A stretch of DNA of 64,000 nt, taken from positions 55,132 through 119,131 of the forward strand of contig PBAL01000092.1 of assembly GCA_002715965.1 (NCBI GenBank). The letters run 5' to 3'. Below the pieces are notes generated by a model. That model had not been told where the DNA came from, did no database searches, and saw only the letters and a program-made list of their open reading frames with translations. Both the position numbers and the translations under genes were made by a program. This document shows, piece by piece, positions 52,473-60,459 of the stretch (its first letter is position 1; each line of letters begins with the position of its first letter). This stretch comes from Verrucomicrobiales bacterium (GTDB lineage Bacteria > Verrucomicrobiota > Verrucomicrobiia > Limisphaerales > JAYPXF01).

Positions 52473-53835
52473 GAATCATGAGTCGAAAGCCGACGAATTC
52501 GGAGGCGTAGGGGAAGTGGTAGCTGGGCTTGCGGGGATGGCTGGGTGGCGGTTTGCTGAGGCCCACGTTCAGATACTCTTTAGGACTCACCCAGGATCCG
52601 CCGCGCAGTTCGCCTGTGCTGGTCTGTTCCCAGACGTTGCCGAAGACGTCGTGAAGGCCCCACGGATTCGGGGCAAAGCTGCCGACCGGTGCGAGTCCGG
52701 CAAATCCATCGTCAAACTCGGGTGCGGATTCGGCGTAGTCATAAAAGTCATCGCCGGTCTCGAATAGTGAGCGGTCGGCGAAGTTGGCGTGTTTGGCTGG
52801 ATTGCCCGAAAAGTAGCGCTCGCCTTCGGAGCTGCCACGAGCTGCGTATTCCCATTGGGCAGGGGACGGCAGCGCGTATTCCCAACCTCGCGGCAGGCGA
52901 CCGGCTTTCTGCTCAGCTTGGGTCAGGCTCGCCAGAAGTTTGTTCAAATCACGCTGCTTCAGGGAATGCGCCGGAAGATTTCGATGGATGAGATTGGGTT
53001 TGCTGGGAAACTTGGATTTTCGGGCCTCGTATTTTCCGATCCAAAAGCCGGGTTGTTTGTCGCTCGCCGGGCACCAGCAAAAGACCGTTCCGTGGGGTGA
53101 AACCCACTCGTCTCCGGCGTTGTTGCCGCGAACCAACTTTTCGGGAGGCGCGATGACGTGTGAGGCGGGTTTGGAAATCGCTCCCGGTCCACAGGTCGAA
53201 AGCCGCCAACGACTCGCCTGTTTCAACCAAGCTTCCAAGTCAAAACTGGTTGAGTCGGCGAGCCGTTTGGACATGGCGCCTGGTTGATCGCTCCAGGTGT
53301 TCGGCTCCATCGCATAATTCAGCGACACGTCGACTGGCAGTTTGTCGATGGCATCGAGACCCGGCGGGTCGCGACGCTCATTGTATCTCGACGGAATGCC
53401 TCGCCCGCTGTCGATGAGGATGATTGTGCTTTTCGCTGCGGAACTGGTTTCCACCCGTCCGATGACGTTCCGAAGAAGAATCGCTTTGCGGTTTCCATCA
53501 ATCGTGAGCAGGAGCACCTGCTCGATGCCTTTGTTATCCTTCACGGTCATGGAATGGCCGCCGAAATAGATCAGGGCCGTGCCATTGATTGGGGTCGAGT
53601 CGATGAAGGTATTGATCAAGAGACGGAGTTCATCGCGAGTGCGATTCAGGGCGGTCGTTACCCGGAAGTCTCGATCTTGCAGAAGTTTCGAAACCGCCTG
53701 TGCATCCTGTGCCACGGTGGGAATCGCATCCTTGCCGGGGTATTGGCTGTTGCTGATTACCAGTGCGACGCGGTGGTTCGCGTGGGCTGATCCGGCAATG
53801 GCAATGAGGCACAGAAAAACGAGCCAGTTTCTCAT
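52459..53835 (-). CDS. secreted pseudocaspase fused to an FGE/SUMF1-type domain
   Basis: 458 residues. Signal peptide at residues 1-19 (WLVFLCLIAIAGSAHA). Residues 20-215 have the metacaspase/caspase (C14) fold: HRVALVISNSQYPGKDAIPT, a helix DAQAVSKLLQDRDF, and IYFGGHSMTVKD with H94 in the catalytic-His position. The catalytic-Cys strand, normally LDACR, reads IDSGR (142-145) with Gly at the Cys position, so proteolysis is not expected. Residues about 225-455 are a formylglycine-generating-enzyme-like domain (LPSPAQWEYAARGSSEGERY, WGLHDVFGNVWEQTSTGELR, GGSWVS, FVGFRLMIRE) without the paired Cys of true FGE. It is coupled (ATGA) to the DUF1552 gene upstream. A ligand-binding or scaffolding role is inferred. 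Confidence 0.85.
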   Translation of the reverse strand: MRNWLVFLCLIAIAGSAHANHRVALVISNSQYPGKDAIPTVAQDAQAVSKLLQDRDFRVTTALNRTRDELRLLINTFIDSTPINGTALIYFGGHSMTVKDNKGIEQVLLLTIDGNRKAILLRNVIGRVETSSAAKSTIILIDSGRGIPSRYNERRDPPGLDAIDKLPVDVSLNYAMEPNTWSDQPGAMSKRLADSTSFDLEAWLKQASRWRLSTCGPGAISKPASHVIAPPEKLVRGNNAGDEWVSPHGTVFCWCPASDKQPGFWIGKYEARKSKFPSKPNLIHRNLPAHSLKQRDLNKLLASLTQAEQKAGRLPRGWEYALPSPAQWEYAARGSSEGERYFSGNPAKHANFADRSLFETGDDFYDYAESAPEFDDGFAGLAPVGSFAPNPWGLHDVFGNVWEQTSTGELRGGSWVSPKEYLNVGLSKPPPSHPRKPSYHFPYASEFVGFRLMIRERR

Positions 53836-55220
53836 GCGAGGAGTTCTGTCAGTGGGCCTTCCTGATCGAGGTCGGCCAGCGTCAGGTCCGGCAATCCGAA
53901 CCGATCACGACGATCACCTACGGCATGGAGCAAGGTCGTGTAAAAATTCGCGACGGTGCGGTGGCCTGTCTGACCGTGCCACGGGTAGCGAAGATAGCGG
54001 TTCGCGGTTTTCAGGCGGCCACCCAGGTCGCCGATCACGATGATCGGCCACTCGTATCCCTTGGCGTGATGCTGATCAGCGGCGTCGGAGAGATATACGA
54101 TCAGCGTGTTGTCCATCATCGTGCCCTCGCCCTCGGGGATCGATTCCAGCTGGTGCACGAAGGCCGCCAACTTTTCGCAATGCCTCCGACGGATTCGAAT
54201 GTGAAGCTCGGCGGCCGTTGTTTCCTGAATCGTCTTCTGGTGACCGACTTCATGCGCCGGAATGGGTCCGGCCTCGAGATCCAGTTCGGAACCATCGAAG
54301 GACACACCAACCTTGTTTCGCCCCGCACCGGAGGAAAGCGTGATCATATTGGTCAGGCCCGCGACAAAGGCCCCGGCAGCCACCTCGAACTGTGCTTCCA
54401 TTCGTTCGAAGGCAAAGGCTTTGGATCCGTAACGCTCCGTGATCTCCGGCGCGGCCAGGCTGATGCGTTGCTGCAATTTCACCAAGGCTGCCTGTCGACC
54501 GCTCATCGATTCGAAGGCGTGGAGGTAATGATCGAGCTTCTGTTTTTCCGCCCCATCGAGCCGCTGTTGCATTCGTTTGACATCGTCGGCGAGGAAATCG
54601 AGCAGCTGGGTGTTGGCGTTGAATTTCTTGCGTTCCGCCGCACCGCCACTGATGGAGAAGAGAGATTTGTGAGCGCCCAGCGGACTGCATTGAGTCGGCA
54701 GGGGGACGCCCTTGCTGCGAGCGGAGACATTATAAATGATCGACGTCTCCGGATCGGTTGCGACGCCAAGACCGCTGTGAAAAAAGATGCCCGGCAAGGC
54801 TTTCGCCAGAGCGGCGTCGATTGTTTCGGCGAAAGCATCTTTGGGACTCGGAAAGCAGCCGAGCGCCCCCATGCCGCATCCGTGATTCCCCAGCGCCACC
54901 CGCCCGGACAATCCGTGGATGAAGGCCATGCGATCCGCAAAGGGCTCCAGCGGTGCCACCGATTCGGCGAACCGATGGCCCGACAATGGGCGGTCCTCGA
55001 GTCGGCCCGGTTCGGCTGGACGCTCAATGCCTTCCGGCTGGATCTGATCAGGATACATCCCATTGCCCTGAACGAAAAAGAGGATCCGCGCCGGCTTTGC
55101 CACCGGGGCCTCGGTCACCGCCTCAAGTTGGCGCAGAAACGGGGCAAAGAAAACCCCGCCAAGACCGAGGCTGGTTCCACGAAAGAAGGTACGACGGGGA
55201 ATCATTTTCGGGTTGTTCAT
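53832..55220 (-). CDS. DUF1552 family Tat-exported protein (cassette 5)
   Basis: 462 residues. Tat-like start IPRRTFFRGTSLGLGGVFFA. DUF1552 landmarks: RILFFVQGNGMYPDQIQPEG, MAFIHGLSGRVALGNHGCGM, AHEVGHQKTIQE, and LIVYLSDAADQHHAKGYEW near the C-terminus, where DUF1552 proteins carry metal-ligand-like Asp and His. It differs clearly from the copy at 23120 (longer, different spacing), so the two are not recent duplicates. Stop overlaps the pseudocaspase start by four bases. Its DUF1592 partner lies upstream on the same strand, separated by a repeat-filled gap. Confidence 0.9.
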   Translation of the reverse strand: MNNPKMIPRRTFFRGTSLGLGGVFFAPFLRQLEAVTEAPVAKPARILFFVQGNGMYPDQIQPEGIERPAEPGRLEDRPLSGHRFAESVAPLEPFADRMAFIHGLSGRVALGNHGCGMGALGCFPSPKDAFAETIDAALAKALPGIFFHSGLGVATDPETSIIYNVSARSKGVPLPTQCSPLGAHKSLFSISGGAAERKKFNANTQLLDFLADDVKRMQQRLDGAEKQKLDHYLHAFESMSGRQAALVKLQQRISLAAPEITERYGSKAFAFERMEAQFEVAAGAFVAGLTNMITLSSGAGRNKVGVSFDGSELDLEAGPIPAHEVGHQKTIQETTAAELHIRIRRRHCEKLAAFVHQLESIPEGEGTMMDNTLIVYLSDAADQHHAKGYEWPIIVIGDLGGRLKTANRYLRYPWHGQTGHRTVANFYTTLLHAVGDRRDRFGLPDLTLADLDQEGPLTELLA

Positions 55221-55256
55221 GGTTATGAGCTTGGTGCAAAAAGATTGGCTTAAACA

Positions 55257-55448
55257 GAGTCGCGTAGCGACGTTTTACAAATAGCCGTGGGTTTTAACCC
55301 ACGGTATCCAATCGCGTTCCGATGCGTCACGTAGTGACCGCTCACTCCATCGATTGCTGGTTGAGCGGTCGCTACGCGACGCAAGATTGGGCGGACTCTG
55401 ACCCGTGGGTTTAAACCCACGGCTACCAGTGGCATGTCGCTACGCGAC
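55257..55448. repeat. cluster of alternating palindromic (REP-like) repeats
   Basis: Two palindrome types alternate in about 190 bases. Type A is GTCGC-N3-GCGAC at 55259-55271, 55368-55380 and 55436-55448, with a diverged GTCAC-N3-GTGAC at 55326-55338. Type B is CCGTGGGTTTAAACCCACGG at 55403-55422, with a near copy at 55285-55304. Order is A B A' A B A. The cluster sits in the 268-base gap inside the DUF1592-DUF1552 operon. No coding frame here is convincing. It resembles dispersed bacterial REP/palindrome units that fold into hairpins in DNA or RNA. Confidence 0.75.
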
Positions 55449-55488
55449 TTGGGGGCGTTGAGTTTTTGACATTCTTTCTTCAAGTCTA

Positions 55489-57525
55489 TCATCCGGAGCC
55501 ACCTTTCCCCACATATCGAAGCAGAAACGAATCCGAGGAAAGCAGCGATACGACCAAGGCCTCAAAGCTGCCATCGTTCTCACGATAGGCGGCGTGGGCC
55601 TGTTGCAGGGTGGCGGCATCGCCCAGTGTTTCGTTGCGGCCCATGAAGAAGCGGAAAACGTGACGCACGAACACCTGTTCGACGTGTTCGGAATTTCCCA
55701 ATCGTTCCATCAGTTCGATCGGTGAGGCCACCGCTCCGGTTTCAATCTTTCCATCGACGAAGGTTATCGCCCCCGAAGTATCCACCAGCCGGCCCAACTC
55801 GGTGCGCTGACGGCGACCGTAGTGCGTATACTGTTCAAAGGGGAGTCCGAGCGGGTCCATCTTTTTGTGGCAGCGCCGACAATCTGACTTCCTTGTGGCC
55901 GCAATGAGGCGTTCACGGAATTGCTGATGCTCGTTTTCGGGAACCTTTGCCTCGACGCAGATCGGCACGTCCGGAATTGTACCGCCAAGTAAATGGGTGC
56001 GAATCCATTTGCCACGCTGCACCGGATGGTTGTCGAAGTTTCCGCTCCAGGCCGCCAGCCAGGCCGGATGCGTCAATACACCGGCACGCTGGCCGGAGGG
56101 CATGCGGACGGGTTGTTTGCCGGTCCAGATCCAATCGCGGGGAAGTCCGTAGATCGTCGCATATTCGGGATCGGATTTGACTGGGTTGTTGCCATTGCTC
56201 GGCTGTCGGAAGCTGGGCTGAAAAGCGATCCCGCTTTTGTCGTACTCCATGTCGACGAAGTAGTGATCGGTCGTGAGCAATTCGCGCAGCACTTGACGAT
56301 CCTTTTTGAGGATGGACCGGATCAGATGCTCCAGGTCCTGCACCAAGAGCTTGGGCAGGTAATAGCCGCGAGCCGGCTTGTCCTTAAACACCTCCCGCGC
56401 ATACGGATAGTGAAAGTATTCGCGGAAGAAATCCATCACCCGGGAGTTCCCGAGTTTCTTTGGCGGATTTTGAAAACGGAGTTTCACGTGTGCCGCCACC
56501 CCTTCGTTCGTGCTGAGTTCGCCATTTTTTGCCGCTTCGGTTAGGCGGTCGTCGGGGGCATCCCCGAGCGCATACGAAACGGCAAGCGCGGTTTCCATGG
56601 GTGACAGACGAACCCTCCCATGTTCATCGGCATCGCCTTCGCCGAGTTCCTCGCGGAACAGGGCCTCGGGGCGCATATAGATCGCCATGAGCAGGCGTTC
56701 CGCTCCGGCTTGGCGTCCGTTTTTCTCAACAACGTTGCGAAAGAAGCGGGTGAAGCGCGCCGTCTCTGATTTCTCTGGGTCACGGAACAGGACCTGCAGA
56801 AAGGTTTTCCGAATCACGAAGTGCACCCGCTCGTCCGTGGGTGTCTCCGGCTTCTCGGTCAGCGTCGTGAGCGCAAATTTGGAACGGATCGAAACAATCT
56901 TCTCCGCGTTGGCCAGCAGCCTTTCGGTGGCGGGTTCATCAATGAAATACCGGGCCGCGTAATCACGGAACTCCTCACCGTCAGCCAACACCAGCGGATC
57001 GGTGAGCGCATGGGCTCGCTTCAATCGCGCGTCACCAATGTCGAGATTGCCGTAGATCCCCTGGCGCAAGCGCCAGATCCGGGGCGGTCCCGGAATCACC
57101 GGACCGCGGGCCGATTCGTCAAAGAGAGCGGCGTGGTCGACGTAGTTGCCGAACTCCGGCAGCTTCAACTTGGCCTCGATCGGAAAGCCGGGTTGTTGGG
57201 TTTCGAGCAGCTTCCCACGAATCCAACCCAACAGCGACTCGCGCTCGGCGGCGTCCGGTTGGTCTGCCTTGGCCGGTGGCATGTCCCGGAATTTGACCCG
57301 CTCGAACAGGATCCGCCATTTTTCGAAATCCGGTCCCTCGGCGATCTGGGGATCGATGTGCTCCAATGACAGTTTTCCCTTGGCGGTCTCGGTGTCGTGG
57401 CAATCCAGGCAATACTGTTCCAGAAAGGGAACGATCTGCTTCTTGAACGTCAGATCTTCCGCCGCAGCCGACAGCGCAAATGCGCCCAACAGGATGGCTT
57501 GTATTGGCGGCTTCATCTGAATCAT
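55489..57525 (-). CDS. secreted cytochrome-like protein, DUF1592-1588-1585 (cassette 5)
   Basis: 678 residues; ATG at 57516 (KPPIQAILLGAFALSAAA) is an alternative start. Signal peptide about 1-22, then heme c site C39-L-D-C-H43. DUF1592 follows (ETALAVSYALGDAPDDRLTE), with a second CxxCH in DUF1588 (CRRCHKKMDPLGLPFEQYTH) and DUF1585 at the end (AHAAYRENDGSFEALVVSLL). It lacks an obvious carbohydrate-binding insert and is shorter than the copy at 24379. Two heme sites predicted, extracytoplasmic. It is first in an operon with DUF1552 and the pseudocaspase, and divergent from the LRR operon across only 17 bases. Confidence 0.9.
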   Translation of the reverse strand: MIQMKPPIQAILLGAFALSAAAEDLTFKKQIVPFLEQYCLDCHDTETAKGKLSLEHIDPQIAEGPDFEKWRILFERVKFRDMPPAKADQPDAAERESLLGWIRGKLLETQQPGFPIEAKLKLPEFGNYVDHAALFDESARGPVIPGPPRIWRLRQGIYGNLDIGDARLKRAHALTDPLVLADGEEFRDYAARYFIDEPATERLLANAEKIVSIRSKFALTTLTEKPETPTDERVHFVIRKTFLQVLFRDPEKSETARFTRFFRNVVEKNGRQAGAERLLMAIYMRPEALFREELGEGDADEHGRVRLSPMETALAVSYALGDAPDDRLTEAAKNGELSTNEGVAAHVKLRFQNPPKKLGNSRVMDFFREYFHYPYAREVFKDKPARGYYLPKLLVQDLEHLIRSILKKDRQVLRELLTTDHYFVDMEYDKSGIAFQPSFRQPSNGNNPVKSDPEYATIYGLPRDWIWTGKQPVRMPSGQRAGVLTHPAWLAAWSGNFDNHPVQRGKWIRTHLLGGTIPDVPICVEAKVPENEHQQFRERLIAATRKSDCRRCHKKMDPLGLPFEQYTHYGRRQRTELGRLVDTSGAITFVDGKIETGAVASPIELMERLGNSEHVEQVFVRHVFRFFMGRNETLGDAATLQQAHAAYRENDGSFEALVVSLLSSDSFLLRYVGKGGSG

Positions 57526-57542
57526 TCTACGAAACGCAGATT

Positions 57543-58319
57543 ATGATTCGAACGAGCTTGGTTGCCATCCTCTTTTGCGTTCTTGCCACGGGATTCTCCA
57601 CGCACGCGCAAAAGAAAGAGAAACAACTTATCAAACACATCATCTGCTCGGCCGAAGAATCGGCGTTGCGGATTGAAGCGGCCATTCGTGAGCGCATTCG
57701 TAAGCCGGAAGGCAAACTCACCACGGCTGACTATAATCGCGTCACCCACCTTACGCTCGCCGGATTGGGGCTGACCGACATCAGTTCGCTGGCAAAGCTT
57801 ACGAAGATCCGAAGTCTGATTTTGGACCACAACGAAATCTCCGGCCTGACACCTTTGGCCGGCCTCGTTGAACTGGAAAAACTACACCTCGGCTCGAACC
57901 AAATCACCGACCTGAGTCCCTTAAAGAACTTGAGAAAGCTGAAGTTCGTCCCGCTGTTTCGAAATCAGATCTCCAACCTTGGCCCCATCGCAAACTGGTT
58001 GCATGTCGAGCACCTGGCGCTGTATTGCAACCCGGTCTCCGATCTCCGTCCGCTGCACGGCCTCGACCGGCTCAAAAAGGTGAAGCTCCAAGGAAATCCG
58101 GTTTCTCCAAAAGCTCTCGAAGCCGCTCGCAAAGCCCAACCCAAATGCAACTTCATGTGGCAGGCCACCCAACACGTCTTCGATCAGCACAGTCCCTTCG
58201 ATCGTGGGCCCGTCGCCCGCAGGCTGAAACTCCCCGAATACGAGATTCCCCGCGGCAATGGTCCGTTCCCGAAGTCTTTCACTGCCAAACATCCGATCGG
58301 CGACACGTCAAAAAACTGA
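57543..58319 (+). CDS. secreted leucine-rich-repeat protein
   Basis: 258 residues from ATG at 57543, which starts a signal peptide (IRTSLVAILFCVLATGFSTHA). Residues about 70-200 hold five or six internalin-like LRRs of 21-22 residues (LILDHNEISGLTPLAGLVEL, LHLGSNQITDLSPLKNLRKL, LALYCNPVSDLRPLHGLDRL). A Pro/Arg-rich C-terminal region (FDRGPVARRLKLPEYEIPRG) follows. It should be a periplasmic or surface protein-interaction module. First gene of a tight operon: three bases separate it from the esterase gene. Confidence 0.85.
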   Translation: MIRTSLVAILFCVLATGFSTHAQKKEKQLIKHIICSAEESALRIEAAIRERIRKPEGKLTTADYNRVTHLTLAGLGLTDISSLAKLTKIRSLILDHNEISGLTPLAGLVELEKLHLGSNQITDLSPLKNLRKLKFVPLFRNQISNLGPIANWLHVEHLALYCNPVSDLRPLHGLDRLKKVKLQGNPVSPKALEAARKAQPKCNFMWQATQHVFDQHSPFDRGPVARRLKLPEYEIPRGNGPFPKSFTAKHPIGDTSKN

Positions 58320-58322
58320 ACC

Positions 58323-59035
58323 ATGAAACACCTCTTGATCACTCTGGCCGTACTGTTCACCGGTATCATCCACGGAGCGGAACCAGGGAAACATCTGTTC
58401 ATCCTCTCGGGCCAATCCAACATGGCGCGCTTCAAACCCAAGTCGTGGTTCACCCCGGGTATCGGTGAAGCGCTGGGTGCCGACAATGTCATCGTCAGCT
58501 TCCACGCCAAAGGTGGTCAGCCAATTTCAAAATGGTACCGGCAATGGAAGAGCAGCAAAGGCGAGACCGATCCCGACGCCGGCAAGCTGTACGATGTCTT
58601 GATGGAATCAACCCGAGCGGCGACCCAGGGAAAACGTATTCGGTCGGTGACCTTCATCTGGATGCAGGGTGAAGCGGATGCCAAGAGCCGGAACAGCGAC
58701 GTTTATATCACCAGTCTCAATGGTTTGAAAAAGCAGCTCGAACAAGACCTGAAGCGCACGGACATCAACTTCATTATCGGTCGCTTGAGCGACAGCGGTT
58801 TTTACCGACGGAGAGACAAGAAGCGGATACCCGCTCCGCATTGGGAGGCGCTCCGTAAGGCACAGGAAGCCTTCGCCAATGCCTCGGATCGGGCGGTGTG
58901 GATCGACACCGATGACCTGAATGGCGAAAAGACCAGCTTCATCTAGTGAAGCCCGAGGGATACCGGAAGCTCGGGGAGCGCTATGTCGAAGCTGCAGTCA
59001 AGCTCGTCAATGCAGGTGATTTTGGGAACCCATGA
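58323..59035 (+). pseudogene. SASA/GDSL-type carbohydrate esterase with A-run frameshift
   Basis: Frame 1 runs 207 codons to TAG at 58944-58946. Signal peptide KHLLITLAVLFTGIIHG; block I nucleophile FILSGQSNMA with S32; WMQGEADAKSR as the block III-like motif. Restoring one A to the run at 58927-58930 gives LNGEKDQLHLVKPEGY and RKLGERYVEAAVKL, ending at TGA 59033-59035, which overlaps the sulfatase start as ATGA. The restored DQLH is the family's catalytic DxxH, so the single-base loss removes the Asp-His pair and the coupled stop. Such esterases deacetylate sugars such as sialate or xylan. Pseudogene, recent mutation or base-call error. Confidence 0.82.
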
Positions 59036-60459
59036 TCATGATCCGGTTTTTACTCGGTACCATCGCCGCTCTGTTGGTTGCGCCCCTCGCAGGTTCAGCC
59101 ATCGACAAACCCAACATCCTTTTCGTCCTGTTCGACGACATGGGGTATGGCGAGCCGACCTCTTACCGGCCCGACAGCCTGTTCAAGACACCGAACATCG
59201 ATCGCATGGCACGGGAGGGGATGCGTTTCACCGACGCCCATTCTTCCGCGGCGAACTGCACGCCAACTCGATACGGTTTTCTCACCGGCCGCTATCCCCA
59301 TCGAATCGGGCAGTTCGGCGTGTTGAACACCTATTCACCGCCGTTGATTTCAGAGGACCGATTGACCGTGGCTTCGTTTCTTAAACAGGACGGTTACGCC
59401 ACCGCGTGTATCGGCAAATGGCACCTGGGAATGAATTGGAACAAGCCGAAATCGAAAGGCAAAAACAAAGCCAAACTCGCGATCGGCGACAAGATGACCG
59501 GTGGTCCCAACGCCGTGGGTTTTGGCTACTTCTACGGATTCACCCACGCCCGGAACATCGGCACGATCATCGAGCAGGACACTGTGGTGAAAGAGGTGGA
59601 ACCGGTCGAGAACCAGCCGCTTATGATCGCCAAGGCCATCGACTTTCTTAAACAGCGTTCCAAGAAAGATGAGCCGTTCTTTCTCTACTTCCCCATGTGT
59701 CCGCCCCATTCCCCCGTTGTTCCCGCTCCGCGGTATGTGGGCAAAGGCGGCAACGCCAGCAAAGGCGCCTATGACGATTGGGTCTACCAGGGCGACGACA
59801 TGTTGGGGCAACTGCTCGACACCCTGAAGTCAACCGGTCTCGCCGAAAACACGCTCGTCCTGGTCTCGGCGGATAACGGAGCTGCCGGGCGGGAATATCC
59901 GCCGCTGCGGGAACATAAAGCCAGCATCTACGAAGGCGGACATCGGGAACCATTCCTGGCCCGTTGGCCCGGCAAGATCAAAGCGGGGACGACCAGCGAC
60001 CAGATCGTTTCCATCACCGACATTTTCGCCACCTGCGCGGAATTGCTCGGACGATCCCTGCCGCCCAACGCGGGCGAGGACAGTGTCAGTTTTCTCCCTT
60101 GTCTGTATGGCCGGCAGAACGGCCCATTTCGCGAGGCGAGCGTGCAACAGAACGGGAAGAAATCCTTGGCGATCCGACGCGGTAAATGGAAGCTCATCGT
60201 TCATGCAGATGCCAAACGGGAGCTTTATGACCTGGATTCTGATGTCGGTGAAACCAGCAATCTGATTGAGACGCAGCCCGAGGTGGCCGACGACCTGGCC
60301 CGGTTGCTGCAGAGCTATCTCGACAACGGCCGTTCCACCCCCGGGGAACCACAGCCATTGGAATACAGAATTTCGTTGGACAGACAGGAATACACCAGCG
60401 GGATGAAGTCCAAGAAGCGGAAGAAAAAACAGAAGAAAGCGACACAGAACACCGAGTGA
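59032..60459 (+). CDS. secreted arylsulfatase-family (S1) sulfatase
   Basis: 475 residues. Signal peptide about 1-23 (IRFLLGTIAALLVAPLAGSA). Sulfatase core PNILFVLFDDMGYGEPT with the metal-binding Asp pair, and the formylglycine motif C76-T-P-T-R80 (NCTPTRYGFLTGRYPHR). CIGKWHLGMNW and VLVSADNGAAGREYPP are further active-site segments. The C-terminal tail is very Lys-rich (KSKKRKKKQKKATQ). It needs Cys-to-formylglycine maturation by an enzyme not seen in this window. The start overlaps the restored end of the esterase gene by four bases and its stop overlaps the next start, so esterase, sulfatase and LamG-DUF1080 protein are probably cotranslated. Confidence 0.94.
   Translation: MIMIRFLLGTIAALLVAPLAGSAIDKPNILFVLFDDMGYGEPTSYRPDSLFKTPNIDRMAREGMRFTDAHSSAANCTPTRYGFLTGRYPHRIGQFGVLNTYSPPLISEDRLTVASFLKQDGYATACIGKWHLGMNWNKPKSKGKNKAKLAIGDKMTGGPNAVGFGYFYGFTHARNIGTIIEQDTVVKEVEPVENQPLMIAKAIDFLKQRSKKDEPFFLYFPMCPPHSPVVPAPRYVGKGGNASKGAYDDWVYQGDDMLGQLLDTLKSTGLAENTLVLVSADNGAAGREYPPLREHKASIYEGGHREPFLARWPGKIKAGTTSDQIVSITDIFATCAELLGRSLPPNAGEDSVSFLPCLYGRQNGPFREASVQQNGKKSLAIRRGKWKLIVHADAKRELYDLDSDVGETSNLIETQPEVADDLARLLQSYLDNGRSTPGEPQPLEYRISLDRQEYTSGMKSKKRKKKQKKATQNTE

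Noticed and set aside
52459..53835. SUMF1-type domain as the enzyme that matures the two sulfatases
   Set aside because: The region where true FGE has its paired catalytic Cys (after LRGGSW) has none, and the protein is fused to a pseudocaspase.
53925..55253. 442-codon open frame on + opposite DUF1552
   Set aside because: Shadow of the DUF1552 gene; no signal peptide, domain or plausible context.
55250..55492. 80-codon open frame on - across the palindromic repeats
   Set aside because: It is formed by the repeat sequence itself and lacks protein-like character.
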